Source: Leptolyngbya sp. SIO4C1
Lineage (GTDB): Bacteria; Cyanobacteriota; Cyanobacteriia; Phormidesmidales; Phormidesmidaceae
DNA: 20,677 bases
Reading direction: 5' to 3'
Assembly (NCBI GenBank): GCA_010671975.1
Contig: JAAHIA010000032.1
Location: 1 to 20,677, forward strand
Position numbers and translations under genes: made by a program. Positions 6,468 to 13,425 of this stretch are shown here, piece by piece (positions within the stretch are counted from its first letter, which is position 1; each line of letters begins with the position of its first letter). The notes beneath the pieces are model-generated. The model was not told the origin of the DNA. It saw nothing but the letters and a program-made list of their open reading frames with translations, and searched no databases.

Positions 6468-7871
6468 ATGCCAGTTGCGCCTTATCAGCCCGATCTATTT
6501 GAAAAGTGCAAGGAAATTTATCAATTCTTATCGGGGTGTCAGCGAGCCGCAGGGCAGTCTCAGCATTCTAAGCTGGCGAATATCAGCTTTCGGCTGCCGG
6601 CGATCGCGCCCTGGCGAATTTTGGCGGCGCTCGGTCATACGGAGCAGGTGCAGTTTTACTATGACCACGTTGCCCAGCAGCGCTCGGTAGTAGGTCTAGA
6701 CGCGGCGATTGCCTATCAGGCCGCAGGGGCTTCCCGATTCGCGCGGATTCAGCAGTTTATTCAGGTCTGGCGTAAGCGGGTGCTCTACGCCACTCAGCCA
6801 CCGTCGGCAACGCTACGGTTTTTCTGCGGCTTTACGTTTTTTGCAACCACGACTGACAAAGCTTTTGCGCCAGCTCAGGTGTTTGTGCCGCGTCTGCAGG
6901 TTGCGACCGAGGCCGATCGGTCTATTGTCAGCTTTAACTGTCTGATTGACGATGCTGTCAACGTGGCCCGTGTGGCAGAAGAGATTGGGCAGCAGCTGCA
7001 GCAGCTCAAGGATCTGGCCGAGCAGCCCCCAGCTGCGATCGCGGACGCAGAGCGAGTCTGCAAAGTGGTGAAAGATATTGGCGACTTTGAGCAGGTGGTG
7101 AGTACGGCGCTGGCCGTCATTCGTCGTCAGGCAGTTCACAAGGTCGTGCTGGCCGAGCCGATGGAAGTGCTCTCGGCCACGCCGTTTAATCTGCCGGCTT
7201 CGCTGAGGGCGCTGCGCCAGTCGCATCCTGACTGCCACATCTTTTGTGTGAGCAACGGTCAGGGGCAGTCGTTTATGGGGGCAAGCCCCGAGCGGCTGCT
7301 AAGCATTGCCCAGAGAGAGCTGGTGACCGATGCGCTGGCGGGGTCGGCCTCGCGGGGCAGCAGTGCCGCTGTCGATCGACGTCTAGCCCAGCAGCTGCAG
7401 CAGAGCCGTAAAGAGCGCTACGAGCATCGGGTGGTGGTGGAGTTTATCGTGCAGCAGCTGCGATCGCTCGGGCTCACGCCGCAGTTCAGCCATCAGCCGC
7501 AGCTGCTCCAGCTTTTGAATATTCAGCACCTGCATACGCCAATTCGGGCCAGATTGCATCCTGAGACCGAGGCGCTAGAGATTCTAGAGCAGCTGCACCC
7601 GACCCCGGCCGTAGCGGGCCTACCGGGGACCGAGGCACAGCAGCTCATTCAGCAGCTAGAGTCGTTTGAGCGCGGGCTCTATGCCGCCCCCATCGGCTGG
7701 ATTGACGCAGCCGGCAACAGCGAATTTATCGTGGGCATTCGCTCAGCGCTGATTCAGGGACGGCAGGCGCGGCTCTACGCCGGGGCGGGGATTGTGGCAG
7801 GCTCCGATCCGCGTCGCGAGCTGGCTGAAATTCGACTGAAGCTGCAGCCGCTGCTGGGTGCGCTGGTGTAG
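6468..7871 (+). CDS. menF: Isochorismate synthase MenF
   Basis: Converts chorismate to isochorismate with Mg2+, the first committed step of menaquinone synthesis and, in cyanobacteria, phylloquinone for photosystem I. The chorismate-binding domain occupies about residues 200-467. K225 (VHKVVLAEP) aligns with the general base that activates water, and E275 lies in ASPERLL. Further family motifs are TDALAGSASRG (about 288-298), LHPTPAVAGLPG (about 376-387), GNSEFIVGIRSA and AGAGIVAGSDP. The ~200-residue N-terminal part is variable, as usual. No Shine-Dalgarno is visible: a T-rich leader runs to the ATG. menD starts two bases after the stop, so the two genes form an operon, which supports MenF over a salicylate or EntC role. 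Confidence 0.9.
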   Translation: MPVAPYQPDLFEKCKEIYQFLSGCQRAAGQSQHSKLANISFRLPAIAPWRILAALGHTEQVQFYYDHVAQQRSVVGLDAAIAYQAAGASRFARIQQFIQVWRKRVLYATQPPSATLRFFCGFTFFATTTDKAFAPAQVFVPRLQVATEADRSIVSFNCLIDDAVNVARVAEEIGQQLQQLKDLAEQPPAAIADAERVCKVVKDIGDFEQVVSTALAVIRRQAVHKVVLAEPMEVLSATPFNLPASLRALRQSHPDCHIFCVSNGQGQSFMGASPERLLSIAQRELVTDALAGSASRGSSAAVDRRLAQQLQQSRKERYEHRVVVEFIVQQLRSLGLTPQFSHQPQLLQLLNIQHLHTPIRARLHPETEALEILEQLHPTPAVAGLPGTEAQQLIQQLESFERGLYAAPIGWIDAAGNSEFIVGIRSALIQGRQARLYAGAGIVAGSDPRRELAEIRLKLQPLLGALV

Positions 7872-7873
7872 CT

Positions 7874-9610
7874 ATGCCCCCCGACCTAGCTAAGTGCTTA
7901 GACTATCGCAACCTAAATACGCTCTGGGCCGCCGTCGCTGTAGAAACGCTGGCGCGACTGGGGCTGACCACTGCGATTATCTGCCCCGGTTCCCGCTCAA
8001 CGCCGCTGACGGTCGCACTGGCCCAGCACCCGCAGATTGAAGCGATTCCGATTTTAGACGAGCGCTCAGCCGCCTTTTTTGCCCTGGGCTGTGCTAAGCG
8101 GCTGGGGTTGCCCACTGCCCTAGTGTGCACCTCTGGGACGGCCGGCGCTAACTTCTACCCTGCCGTGATTGAAGCCAGCGAAAGCAATGTGCCGCTGCTC
8201 TTACTCACCGCCGATCGCCCGCCCGAGCTGCGCGACTGCGCCTCTGGGCAGACCATCGATCAGCAAAAGCTGTTTGGTCACTTTCCCCGCTGGTACGCCG
8301 AGCTGGCACTGCCCGCCACTGCGCAGCTGGCCTATCTGCGACAGACCGTGATTCAGGCCTGGACGCGATCGCGCTGGCCCCAGCCCGGTCCGGTTCACCT
8401 CAACTGCCCGTTTCGCGATCCGCTGCCGCCGCTGAGCGACCCCACTCTGCCCCTGCCCCACCTCGATGAGGCTGCCTTTTTTGCTGCTGTCCGTCCGCCC
8501 ACCTTACCGCAGCCGCAGTCTGAGCTGCCCTGGGATGTTTGGCAAGCCTGCGATCGCGGCCTGATTATTGCTGGCCCTACTGAAGTCACCAATCCCGAAC
8601 GTTACTGCCAAGCCGTCAGCCAGCTGGCTAAGCACCTCGGCTGGCCCGTCCTGGCCGAGGGCCTCTCTCCCCTCCGCAACCACCAGTCGCTCAACCCGCA
8701 CCTCATCACCACCTACGATATTCTGCTGCGCCACCCCCCCGCTGCCCTCCAGCCCGACTGCGTTCTGCAGCTGGGTCCGCTTCCTACCAGCAAACCCCTG
8801 CGCCAGTGGCTCGCCGCTATCCAGCCCCGCCGCTGGATTCTCCATCCCTACGCCACCAACCTCGACCCCCTCCACGGCCCGGCCCAGCACCTACCGGCAG
8901 CTGTGGCCCCCCCCCGGACCCCCCCGGGGCCCCCTCGGGGCTCCGCTTTCCTTCAAACCTGGCTCCACCGCGATCGCACCCTCCGTCACCGGCTTAACGC
9001 TTGCCTCACGGGCATCACCCACCGCTTCGAGGGCAAAGCTGCCTGGCTGCTCTCGCAGCACCTACCGCCGCAGACGCCGGTCTTCATTGCCAACAGCATG
9101 TCCGTGCGCGAGGTAGAAACCTTCTGGCAGGCCAACGATCGGCGGCTGCAGCCTTACTTCAGCCGAGGTGCAAACGGTATTGACGGTACACTCTCAACTG
9201 CTCTAGGGATAGCCCATCGCAGCCGCCCTAGCGTTCTACTCACCGGCGATTTGGCGTTTCTGCACGACACCAACGGGCTGCTGTTTACTAAGCAGCTAGT
9301 CGGCCACCTGACCGTTGTGCTGATTAACAACAGCGGTGGCGGCATCTTTGAAATGCTGCCGATTGCTCAGTTTGAGCCGCCCTTTGAGCAGTACTTTGCG
9401 ATGCCGCAGGCGGTAGATTTGGCCGCGCTCTGTGGGGCCTACGGCGTTGAGCATGTGTTGATTCAAGACTGGTCGCAGTTTGTCGGTTGCGTTGAAACAC
9501 TGCCGCAGAGCAGCATGCGGCTGCTAGAAGTGAGGTGCGATCGCAAACAGGATGCCCGCTGGCGTCAGCAAGTTCTGTTGGACCTAGCAAAAGCCGTCTC
9601 AAATCGCTAG
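7874..9610 (+). CDS. menD: 2-succinyl-5-enolpyruvyl-6-hydroxy-3-cyclohexene-1-carboxylate synthase MenD
   Basis: A thiamine-diphosphate enzyme that joins isochorismate and 2-oxoglutarate to SEPHCHC, the step after MenF. In 578 residues: PGSRSTPLT at 38-46, the catalytic Glu E63 in DERSAAFFALG that activates ThDP, CTSGTAGANFYPAV at about 85-98, and ADRPPELRDC. The ThDP/Mg2+ motif GDLAFLHDTN lies near 457-467, followed by INNSGGGIFEMLP. The ATG at 7874 is two bases after the menF stop, pointing to coupled translation. Residues about 345-358 are a proline-rich insert (APPRTPPGPPRG) encoded by C tracts where relatives have a short loop. The frame is correct on both sides, so the enzyme looks functional. 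Confidence 0.93.
   Translation: MPPDLAKCLDYRNLNTLWAAVAVETLARLGLTTAIICPGSRSTPLTVALAQHPQIEAIPILDERSAAFFALGCAKRLGLPTALVCTSGTAGANFYPAVIEASESNVPLLLLTADRPPELRDCASGQTIDQQKLFGHFPRWYAELALPATAQLAYLRQTVIQAWTRSRWPQPGPVHLNCPFRDPLPPLSDPTLPLPHLDEAAFFAAVRPPTLPQPQSELPWDVWQACDRGLIIAGPTEVTNPERYCQAVSQLAKHLGWPVLAEGLSPLRNHQSLNPHLITTYDILLRHPPAALQPDCVLQLGPLPTSKPLRQWLAAIQPRRWILHPYATNLDPLHGPAQHLPAAVAPPRTPPGPPRGSAFLQTWLHRDRTLRHRLNACLTGITHRFEGKAAWLLSQHLPPQTPVFIANSMSVREVETFWQANDRRLQPYFSRGANGIDGTLSTALGIAHRSRPSVLLTGDLAFLHDTNGLLFTKQLVGHLTVVLINNSGGGIFEMLPIAQFEPPFEQYFAMPQAVDLAALCGAYGVEHVLIQDWSQFVGCVETLPQSSMRLLEVRCDRKQDARWRQQVLLDLAKAVSNR
8907..8934 (+). repeat. C tracts (C9, C7, C5) within menD
   Basis: Nine C at 8907-8915, GGA, seven C at 8919-8925, GGGG, then five C at 8930-8934, followed by TCGGGG. 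They encode Pro, Arg and Gly residues in a loop between the central and C-terminal MenD domains. Such tracts are prone to slippage in replication and to sequencing error. As written, the frame is conserved on both sides. Confidence 0.9.
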
Positions 9611-9647
9611 TGTCAACTTGCTAGTTTTGAATCACTAACCGTGCCGC

Positions 9648-10094
9648 TTATGCAGACGCTTCTTCAATATCTTGAACCAGCAAATCACAGGCAGATTCAA
9701 TCACATTTAGGCATTCTCGATACTCAAATAAATCGTTAGTTTTAGGCGGATTAATATCGTGAATTGAATGCCCAACATAGGCATGAAACGTATAGATTTT
9801 ACCAGCCGTATCCGGCAGCTGACTAATCAGAGAAAACTTCTGCGCTCGGGTCATAGTCAAGATTAGCTGAGCCCAGATTAAAAGCTCCTCAGTTACCGGC
9901 TGTGCTCGATGCTCAAGCACAATCCCTCTCTCTGCTAAAACTGCGACTGCATTGGGGTCAGCAGCATTCCCTGAAACAGCAGAGATGCCCGCTGAACGCA
10001 GGTCTGCATTGCTATGATCTAGCTTAGACTTTAATAGAGACACAGCCATCGGACCGCGACAGATATCGCGATCACAGATGAATAGAATACGCAT
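9648..10094 (-). CDS. Low-molecular-weight protein phosphatase family protein, altered active site
   Basis: A 148-residue protein with the LMW-PTP fold. The P-loop C7-x5-R13 is kept (ICDRDICRGP), but the usual TGN is DRD and the Ser after the Arg is G14. LRSAGISA (about 32-39) and ILTMTRAQK (about 78-86) match the family. The general-acid motif DP appears as D113-I-N115-P116, so the Asp at the expected place is Asn. I11 is at the position where arginine phosphatases such as YwlE have Thr, which argues for a tyrosine-type pocket if it is active. Activity may be low or the protein may bind rather than cleave phosphates. No strong Shine-Dalgarno precedes the ATG at 10094. It stands alone, convergent with menD. 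Confidence 0.75.
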   Translation of the reverse strand: MRILFICDRDICRGPMAVSLLKSKLDHSNADLRSAGISAVSGNAADPNAVAVLAERGIVLEHRAQPVTEELLIWAQLILTMTRAQKFSLISQLPDTAGKIYTFHAYVGHSIHDINPPKTNDLFEYRECLNVIESACDLLVQDIEEASA

Positions 10095-10263
10095 GTTTAG
10101 AGTAAAGGGGGCCTGCCGTTAGGCTACCATTTCAAATCGCTATCACCAATCACCGATTTGGCAGATTAATAAATATCAAAGATAGCGACTGTTTCTATCT
10201 GATCAAACCATATAAATGTCATGAAAAGCCAATTTAAAACTAAAATATTGTCCTGTTTGGCGC

Positions 10264-10290
10264 AATCAAACTGTTAGGCACAGCTTGATT
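10264..10290 (-). ncRNA. Strong stem-loop in the phosphatase-pirin gap
   Basis: Arms of 11 bases (10264-10274 and 10280-10290) surround the 5-base loop TAGGC. On the plus strand there is one A/C mismatch. On the minus strand that pair becomes G-U, so all 11 pairs form. It therefore fits a minus-strand transcript, lying between pirin and the phosphatase gene. No T run follows directly, so it could be a 3' stabiliser, a poor terminator or a leader structure. The rest of the 288-base gap is AT-rich, holds a smaller stem (10180-10200) and no credible gene. Confidence 0.4.
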
Positions 10291-10341
10291 AACAAGACAT
10301 TAAATAAACAATAAGATCTGAATAAAATTCAACGATTGGGC

Positions 10342-10372
10342 ATAGCGAGAGCCGCCGATCGACCCTCGCTAT
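10342..10372 (-). terminator. Stem-loop just after the pirin gene
   Basis: ATAGCGAG (10342-10349) and CTCGCTAT (10365-10372) pair perfectly, eleven bases beyond the pirin stop in the minus direction. There is no T run after it, so it is a possible terminator or 3'-end stem only. Confidence 0.4.
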
Positions 10373-10382
10373 TTAGCCGCTG

Positions 10383-11084
10383 TTAGACCGCCATATCAAA
10401 AACCAGCAAGTCTGTCTCAGCCGCCTTACCTACTAGCTCAAGGCGCGGCTCGTCAACAACGGCTGCCCCGTCGCCGGCCGTCAGCAGCTGTCCGTTGAGC
10501 TCGGCAGCGCCTCGTGCCACCTGTACCCACAGCGCTCGCTCGGGCGCAGCGTGCGTCACGGACTGATCAACCGCCAGCATGGCAGCATACAGATCAACGG
10601 CCTGATGAATTTTGACCGAGCCCGCTCTGCCATCGCGCGACCCGACGAGCCGCAGCTGTCCCTGCTTTTCAGCGACTGTGAAATGGGCCTGTTCGTAGCT
10701 CGGGGTGAGCCCTGTTGTCTCTGGCAAAAGCCAGATCTGTAAGAAATGCACCGGCTCTGTCTGTGAGGCGTTGTATTCACTATGCCGAATGCCGGTGCCC
10801 GCCGACATGCGCTGCACATCGCCCGGACGAATCACGGACCCAGTTCCCAAGCTGTCTTTGTGCTCTAAAGCACCCTCCAGCACATAGGAAATAATTTCCA
10901 TATCGCGGTGACCGTGGGTGGGAAACCCTTGCCCCGGTGCTACCTTGTCTTCGTTGATTACCCGCAGACTGGCAAAGCCCATGTGCTCCGGGTCGTAATA
11001 GCTGCCGAAGGAAAAGCTGTGGCGGCTGTCTAACCAGCCAAAATTGGCCACACCGCGCGCCTGAGCTGGACGAAGGGTAATCAT
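10383..11084 (-). CDS. Pirin family protein (YhhW-like, putative quercetinase)
   Basis: A bicupin metalloprotein of 233 residues, the same size as E. coli YhhW. The metal site is complete: H57 and H59 in PTHGHRDME, and H101 and E103 in GIRHSEYN. These are the ligands that give YhhW its quercetin 2,3-dioxygenase activity in vitro. N-terminal features LDSRHSFSFGSYYDP (about 18-32) and GFASLRVINEDKV are typical. The start at 11084 is supported by a perfect AAGGAGG at 11098-11092, seven bases upstream. It is divergent from a LysR regulator 128 bases away, which probably controls it. The natural substrate is unknown; pirins are often induced by stress or aromatics. Confidence 0.9.
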   Translation of the reverse strand: MITLRPAQARGVANFGWLDSRHSFSFGSYYDPEHMGFASLRVINEDKVAPGQGFPTHGHRDMEIISYVLEGALEHKDSLGTGSVIRPGDVQRMSAGTGIRHSEYNASQTEPVHFLQIWLLPETTGLTPSYEQAHFTVAEKQGQLRLVGSRDGRAGSVKIHQAVDLYAAMLAVDQSVTHAAPERALWVQVARGAAELNGQLLTAGDGAAVVDEPRLELVGKAAETDLLVFDMAV

Positions 11085-11160
11085 GAGATAGCCTCCTTGA
11101 GCAATGCTGCGATCGCTCAGCGTTTACTACCTCCTATTATGGATTAGCTTAAATAAAACG

Positions 11161-11208
11161 ACAATAGCATATTTGATTGACATATTGTATCCATAAAAGC
11201 GACAATAG
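11161..11208. promoter_or_regulatory. Candidate LysR operator between pirin and the regulator
   Basis: Three half-sites lie between the divergent genes: ACAATA at 11161-11166, TATTGT at 11183-11188 and ACAATA at 11202-11207. The outer two belong to a longer direct repeat, CGACAATAG (11159-11167 and 11200-11208), 41 bp apart. The last ends five bases before the LysR start codon, so binding there could repress the regulator's own expression, as is common in the LysR family. Confidence 0.5.
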
Positions 11209-11212
11209 TGCG

Positions 11213-12121
11213 ATGGACAAGTTTGAGAGCCTCAAAGCCTTTACGCAGGTAGTCAAAGCCGGCGGCTTTGCGGCGGCCGGTCGTGATTTAGGGCTGTCGC
11301 GCTCGGCGGTGAATAAGCTGGTGATTAACCTTGAAACAGCGCTGGGCGTTCAGCTGCTGCATCGCAGCACGCGCAAAGTTGTGCCAACTGAAACTGGGCG
11401 AGCGTTTTATGAGCGCGGTTTGCAAATTCTGGCCGATTTAGCAGAAGCTGAGCGGGCCGTCACCCAGCTGCATGCGGCCCCCTGCGGTTTGCTCAAGCTC
11501 AATGCGCCAATGACGTTTGGCCGGCTACACTTAGCGCCGGCCCTGTTTGACTTTATGCAGCAGTACCCCGACCTGCAGGTGCAGCTGACGCTAGAAGACC
11601 GGCTGATTGACCCGATTGCAGAAGGGTACGATCTGGTGTTGCGCGTGAGCCAGCCAAACGAGTCAGCCAGCTTGATTACCCGTGCGATCGCGCCAGTAGA
11701 TCTCAGACTCTGCGCGTCACCAGGCTATCTAGCGCAGCATCCGCCGCTGCACCATCCGCGAGATCTCAAACACCATGCCTGTTTGCACTATGGCTATACC
11801 CTAGCCGGCAATCGCTGGCAGCTTCAAGACGACTCAGGGCAGACCTACAGCGTGGCCATTGACAGCGTACTCTGTGCCAACAATGGCGAAGTTTTACGCA
11901 CCGCTGCCCTCGAAGGGCTCGGCATTGCCCTGCTGCCAACCTTTATCGTTGAGGCGGCGCTAGCCGCCGGCGAGCTGATTTGCCCGCTGCCCCAGTTTTA
12001 CCCCACAGCTTTGTCAGTCTGTTTGGTCTACCCGGTCAATCGGCAGCTGTCTGCCAAAGTGAGTCTGCTGAGCGAATTTTTAGCCGCGCGATTTGAGACT
12101 GCTGAGTGGGCCGCTCGTTAA
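11213..12121 (+). CDS. LysR family transcriptional regulator
   Basis: 302 residues. The N-terminal winged helix-turn-helix is clear: FTQVVKAGGFAAAGRDLGLS (about 10-29), then AVNKLVINLETALGVQLLHR (about 32-51) and STRKVVPTETG. The C-terminal effector domain has the CrgA-type features APMTFGRLHLAPAL (about 98-111) and GLGIALLPTFI. The ATG at 11213 is chosen because MDKFESLKAF is the standard beginning of this subgroup; a longer start at 11177 adds 12 residues without family similarity. The divergent pirin gene is the likely target. The inducer cannot be read from sequence, and the Shine-Dalgarno is weak. Confidence 0.88.
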   Translation: MDKFESLKAFTQVVKAGGFAAAGRDLGLSRSAVNKLVINLETALGVQLLHRSTRKVVPTETGRAFYERGLQILADLAEAERAVTQLHAAPCGLLKLNAPMTFGRLHLAPALFDFMQQYPDLQVQLTLEDRLIDPIAEGYDLVLRVSQPNESASLITRAIAPVDLRLCASPGYLAQHPPLHHPRDLKHHACLHYGYTLAGNRWQLQDDSGQTYSVAIDSVLCANNGEVLRTAALEGLGIALLPTFIVEAALAAGELICPLPQFYPTALSVCLVYPVNRQLSAKVSLLSEFLAARFETAEWAAR

Positions 12122-12267
12122 AGAACGACCTGATGACTGCTTTGCACCTGCGTAATACGGGATATGTCAATTAGCGCCAATTGCTGAATCCGCTGGCTAT
12201 GCTAAAGATCACAGGAGCCTGAGCAACCGGCTAAGGCTATTGCACCCATCGCGGCAAACATTTGCCA

Positions 12268-12288
12268 GTCAGCTGAGTGTCAGCTGAC
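12268..12288. promoter_or_regulatory. Two 11-bp spaced TCAGCTGA palindromes
   Basis: GTCAGCTGA occurs at 12268-12276 and again at 12279-12287, an 11-bp period close to one helical turn. Each copy holds the 8-bp palindrome TCAGCTGA, and the whole block is also a perfect inverted repeat (9 bp, spacer GTG). It lies about 30 bases before a likely small gene and 238 before the rhtA start. It is an operator candidate for that unit. Confidence 0.45.
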
Positions 12289-12316
12289 AGCCAGCGGCCA
12301 GCGACGGGTTACTATC

Positions 12317-12493
12317 GTGAATGCTCAAAACTCAGCAAAATTCAGAGAGCGGCTGATGTACCTCTATATGCAGGGTCGGCTATCGCTGAATCAGGTTTTA
12401 GTGCTCATGCAGCACCGCCTTTCAGCAGACGCAGCAGCCGATGTCTTAGATGTCCATACCGGCGACTCGCTCAATCATCCGCAGATCGGCTAG
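12317..12493 (+). CDS. Probable small hypothetical protein (58 residues)
   Basis: A GTG-started frame with protein-like composition: FRERLMYLYMQGRLSLNQVL (about 9-28), then LMQHRLSADAAADVLDVHTG (about 30-49). It alternates hydrophobic and charged residues as amphipathic helices would. In contrast, the overlapping longer frame in this stretch is Ser/Arg/Cys-rich and unlike a protein. An internal ATG at residue 14 is an alternative start. It ends 32 bases before the RhtA-like gene on the same strand, so the two may be co-transcribed. No family is recognised and the Shine-Dalgarno is poor, so the call is moderate at best. Confidence 0.4.
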   Translation: MNAQNSAKFRERLMYLYMQGRLSLNQVLVLMQHRLSADAAADVLDVHTGDSLNHPQIG

Positions 12494-12525
12494 GGTATCA
12501 GAACTCCTCTTATCGGTGTGTTCTG

Positions 12526-13383
12526 ATGAAGCCAACTGCTGTTCGCCCGACGCTGCCGCCCGTTAGCCTAGTTTTGCTGGCGATTGGCTCAGTGCAAATT
12601 GGCTCGGCCCTAGCCAAATCGCTGTTTACCGAACTGGGTCCAAGCGGCATGACTTTCTTGCGAGTGGTCCTTGCCGCTATCATTCTGGGGCTGCTGTGGC
12701 GACCGCAGTGGCGACCCGAAACGCGTCAAAGCTTCCGGACGGTCCTGGTTTATGGCGCAGTGCTGGCGCTGATGAACTTTCTGTTTTATCAAGCGATTGC
12801 CAGAATTCCGGTTGGCATTGCTGTAGCGCTAGAGTTTACCGGGCCGCTGGGGCTTTCTGTGACCAAGTCGCGCCGCTGGCTAGAGGCCGTCTGGGTGGCA
12901 ATCGCAGCCGTTGGCGTGATTCTGCTTGCACCGATTGGCGGCTTTGAGCTCAACTGGCTGGGCATTGCCTTGGCGCTGGCCGCCGGCCTCTGCTGGGCTA
13001 GCTATATTTTGCTGGCGGCGCGAGTGGGTCAGCTGCTGCCCGGCGTTGAGGGGCTGACCTGGGCTATGCTGTTTGGCGCAATCTTGCTGCTGCCGGTGGG
13101 CCTGCAGCCGGCGCTATCTGCTCTGCAGCGGCCGCAGCTGTTTCTCATTGCCTCCGGGGTGGCGCTGCTGTCGTCGGTGCTGCCCTATGCGCTAGAGCTC
13201 TCCGCGCTGCGGCACATGCCGGTGCAGCTGTTTGGCGTGCTGATGAGCCTAGAGCCCATGGTGGCCGCAGTTGCCGGCTTTGTCGTCCTGGGCGAAACGC
13301 TGACGCTCAGGGCTGTGATTGCGATCGCGCTGATTTCACTCGCCGCCGCCGGCGCTTCGCGCTATCGAACGACGCCAGCCTAA
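12526..13383 (+). CDS. rhtA: EamA family exporter, RhtA-like (threonine/homoserine efflux)
   Basis: A 285-residue inner-membrane DMT-superfamily transporter with about ten hydrophobic segments in two EamA halves. It resembles E. coli RhtA along its length: SVQIGSALAKSLF (about 21-33), IPVGIAVALEFTGPL (about 91-105), GLCWASYILLAARVGQ and LPYALELSALRHMP, then LMSLEPMVAAVAGFVVLGE. RhtA exports threonine, homoserine and amino-acid analogues. The ATG at 12526 is chosen because family similarity begins just after it. A longer in-frame start at 12277 would add 83 residues of low-quality sequence and would overlap the small gene. The exact substrate in this organism is unproven. Confidence 0.82.
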   Translation: MKPTAVRPTLPPVSLVLLAIGSVQIGSALAKSLFTELGPSGMTFLRVVLAAIILGLLWRPQWRPETRQSFRTVLVYGAVLALMNFLFYQAIARIPVGIAVALEFTGPLGLSVTKSRRWLEAVWVAIAAVGVILLAPIGGFELNWLGIALALAAGLCWASYILLAARVGQLLPGVEGLTWAMLFGAILLLPVGLQPALSALQRPQLFLIASGVALLSSVLPYALELSALRHMPVQLFGVLMSLEPMVAAVAGFVVLGETLTLRAVIAIALISLAAAGASRYRTTPA

Positions 13384-13411
13384 GGGAGCCAGCTGTCAAA
13401 ACCAGCTCCCT
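13383..13411. terminator. Stem-loop between convergent rhtA and cugP
   Basis: AGGGAGC (13383-13389) pairs perfectly with GCTCCCT (13405-13411), beginning at the last base of the rhtA stop. It sits between two convergent genes, as a bidirectional terminator would, but neither side has a clear T run. Confidence 0.45.
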
Positions 13412-13425
13412 GCCTATTTCCCCTT

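Noticed and set aside
8907..8934. A frameshift in menD at the C tracts
   Set aside because: MenD motifs are in one frame on both sides, so no shift exists in the sequence as given.
8568..9116. A long overlapping Pro/Ser-rich frame inside menD
   Set aside because: It is a low-complexity out-of-frame shadow, and the MenD frame has all conserved motifs.
12277..12525. N-terminal extension of the RhtA-like exporter
   Set aside because: The added residues are Ser/Arg/Cys-rich without a membrane pattern and overlap a better small frame.
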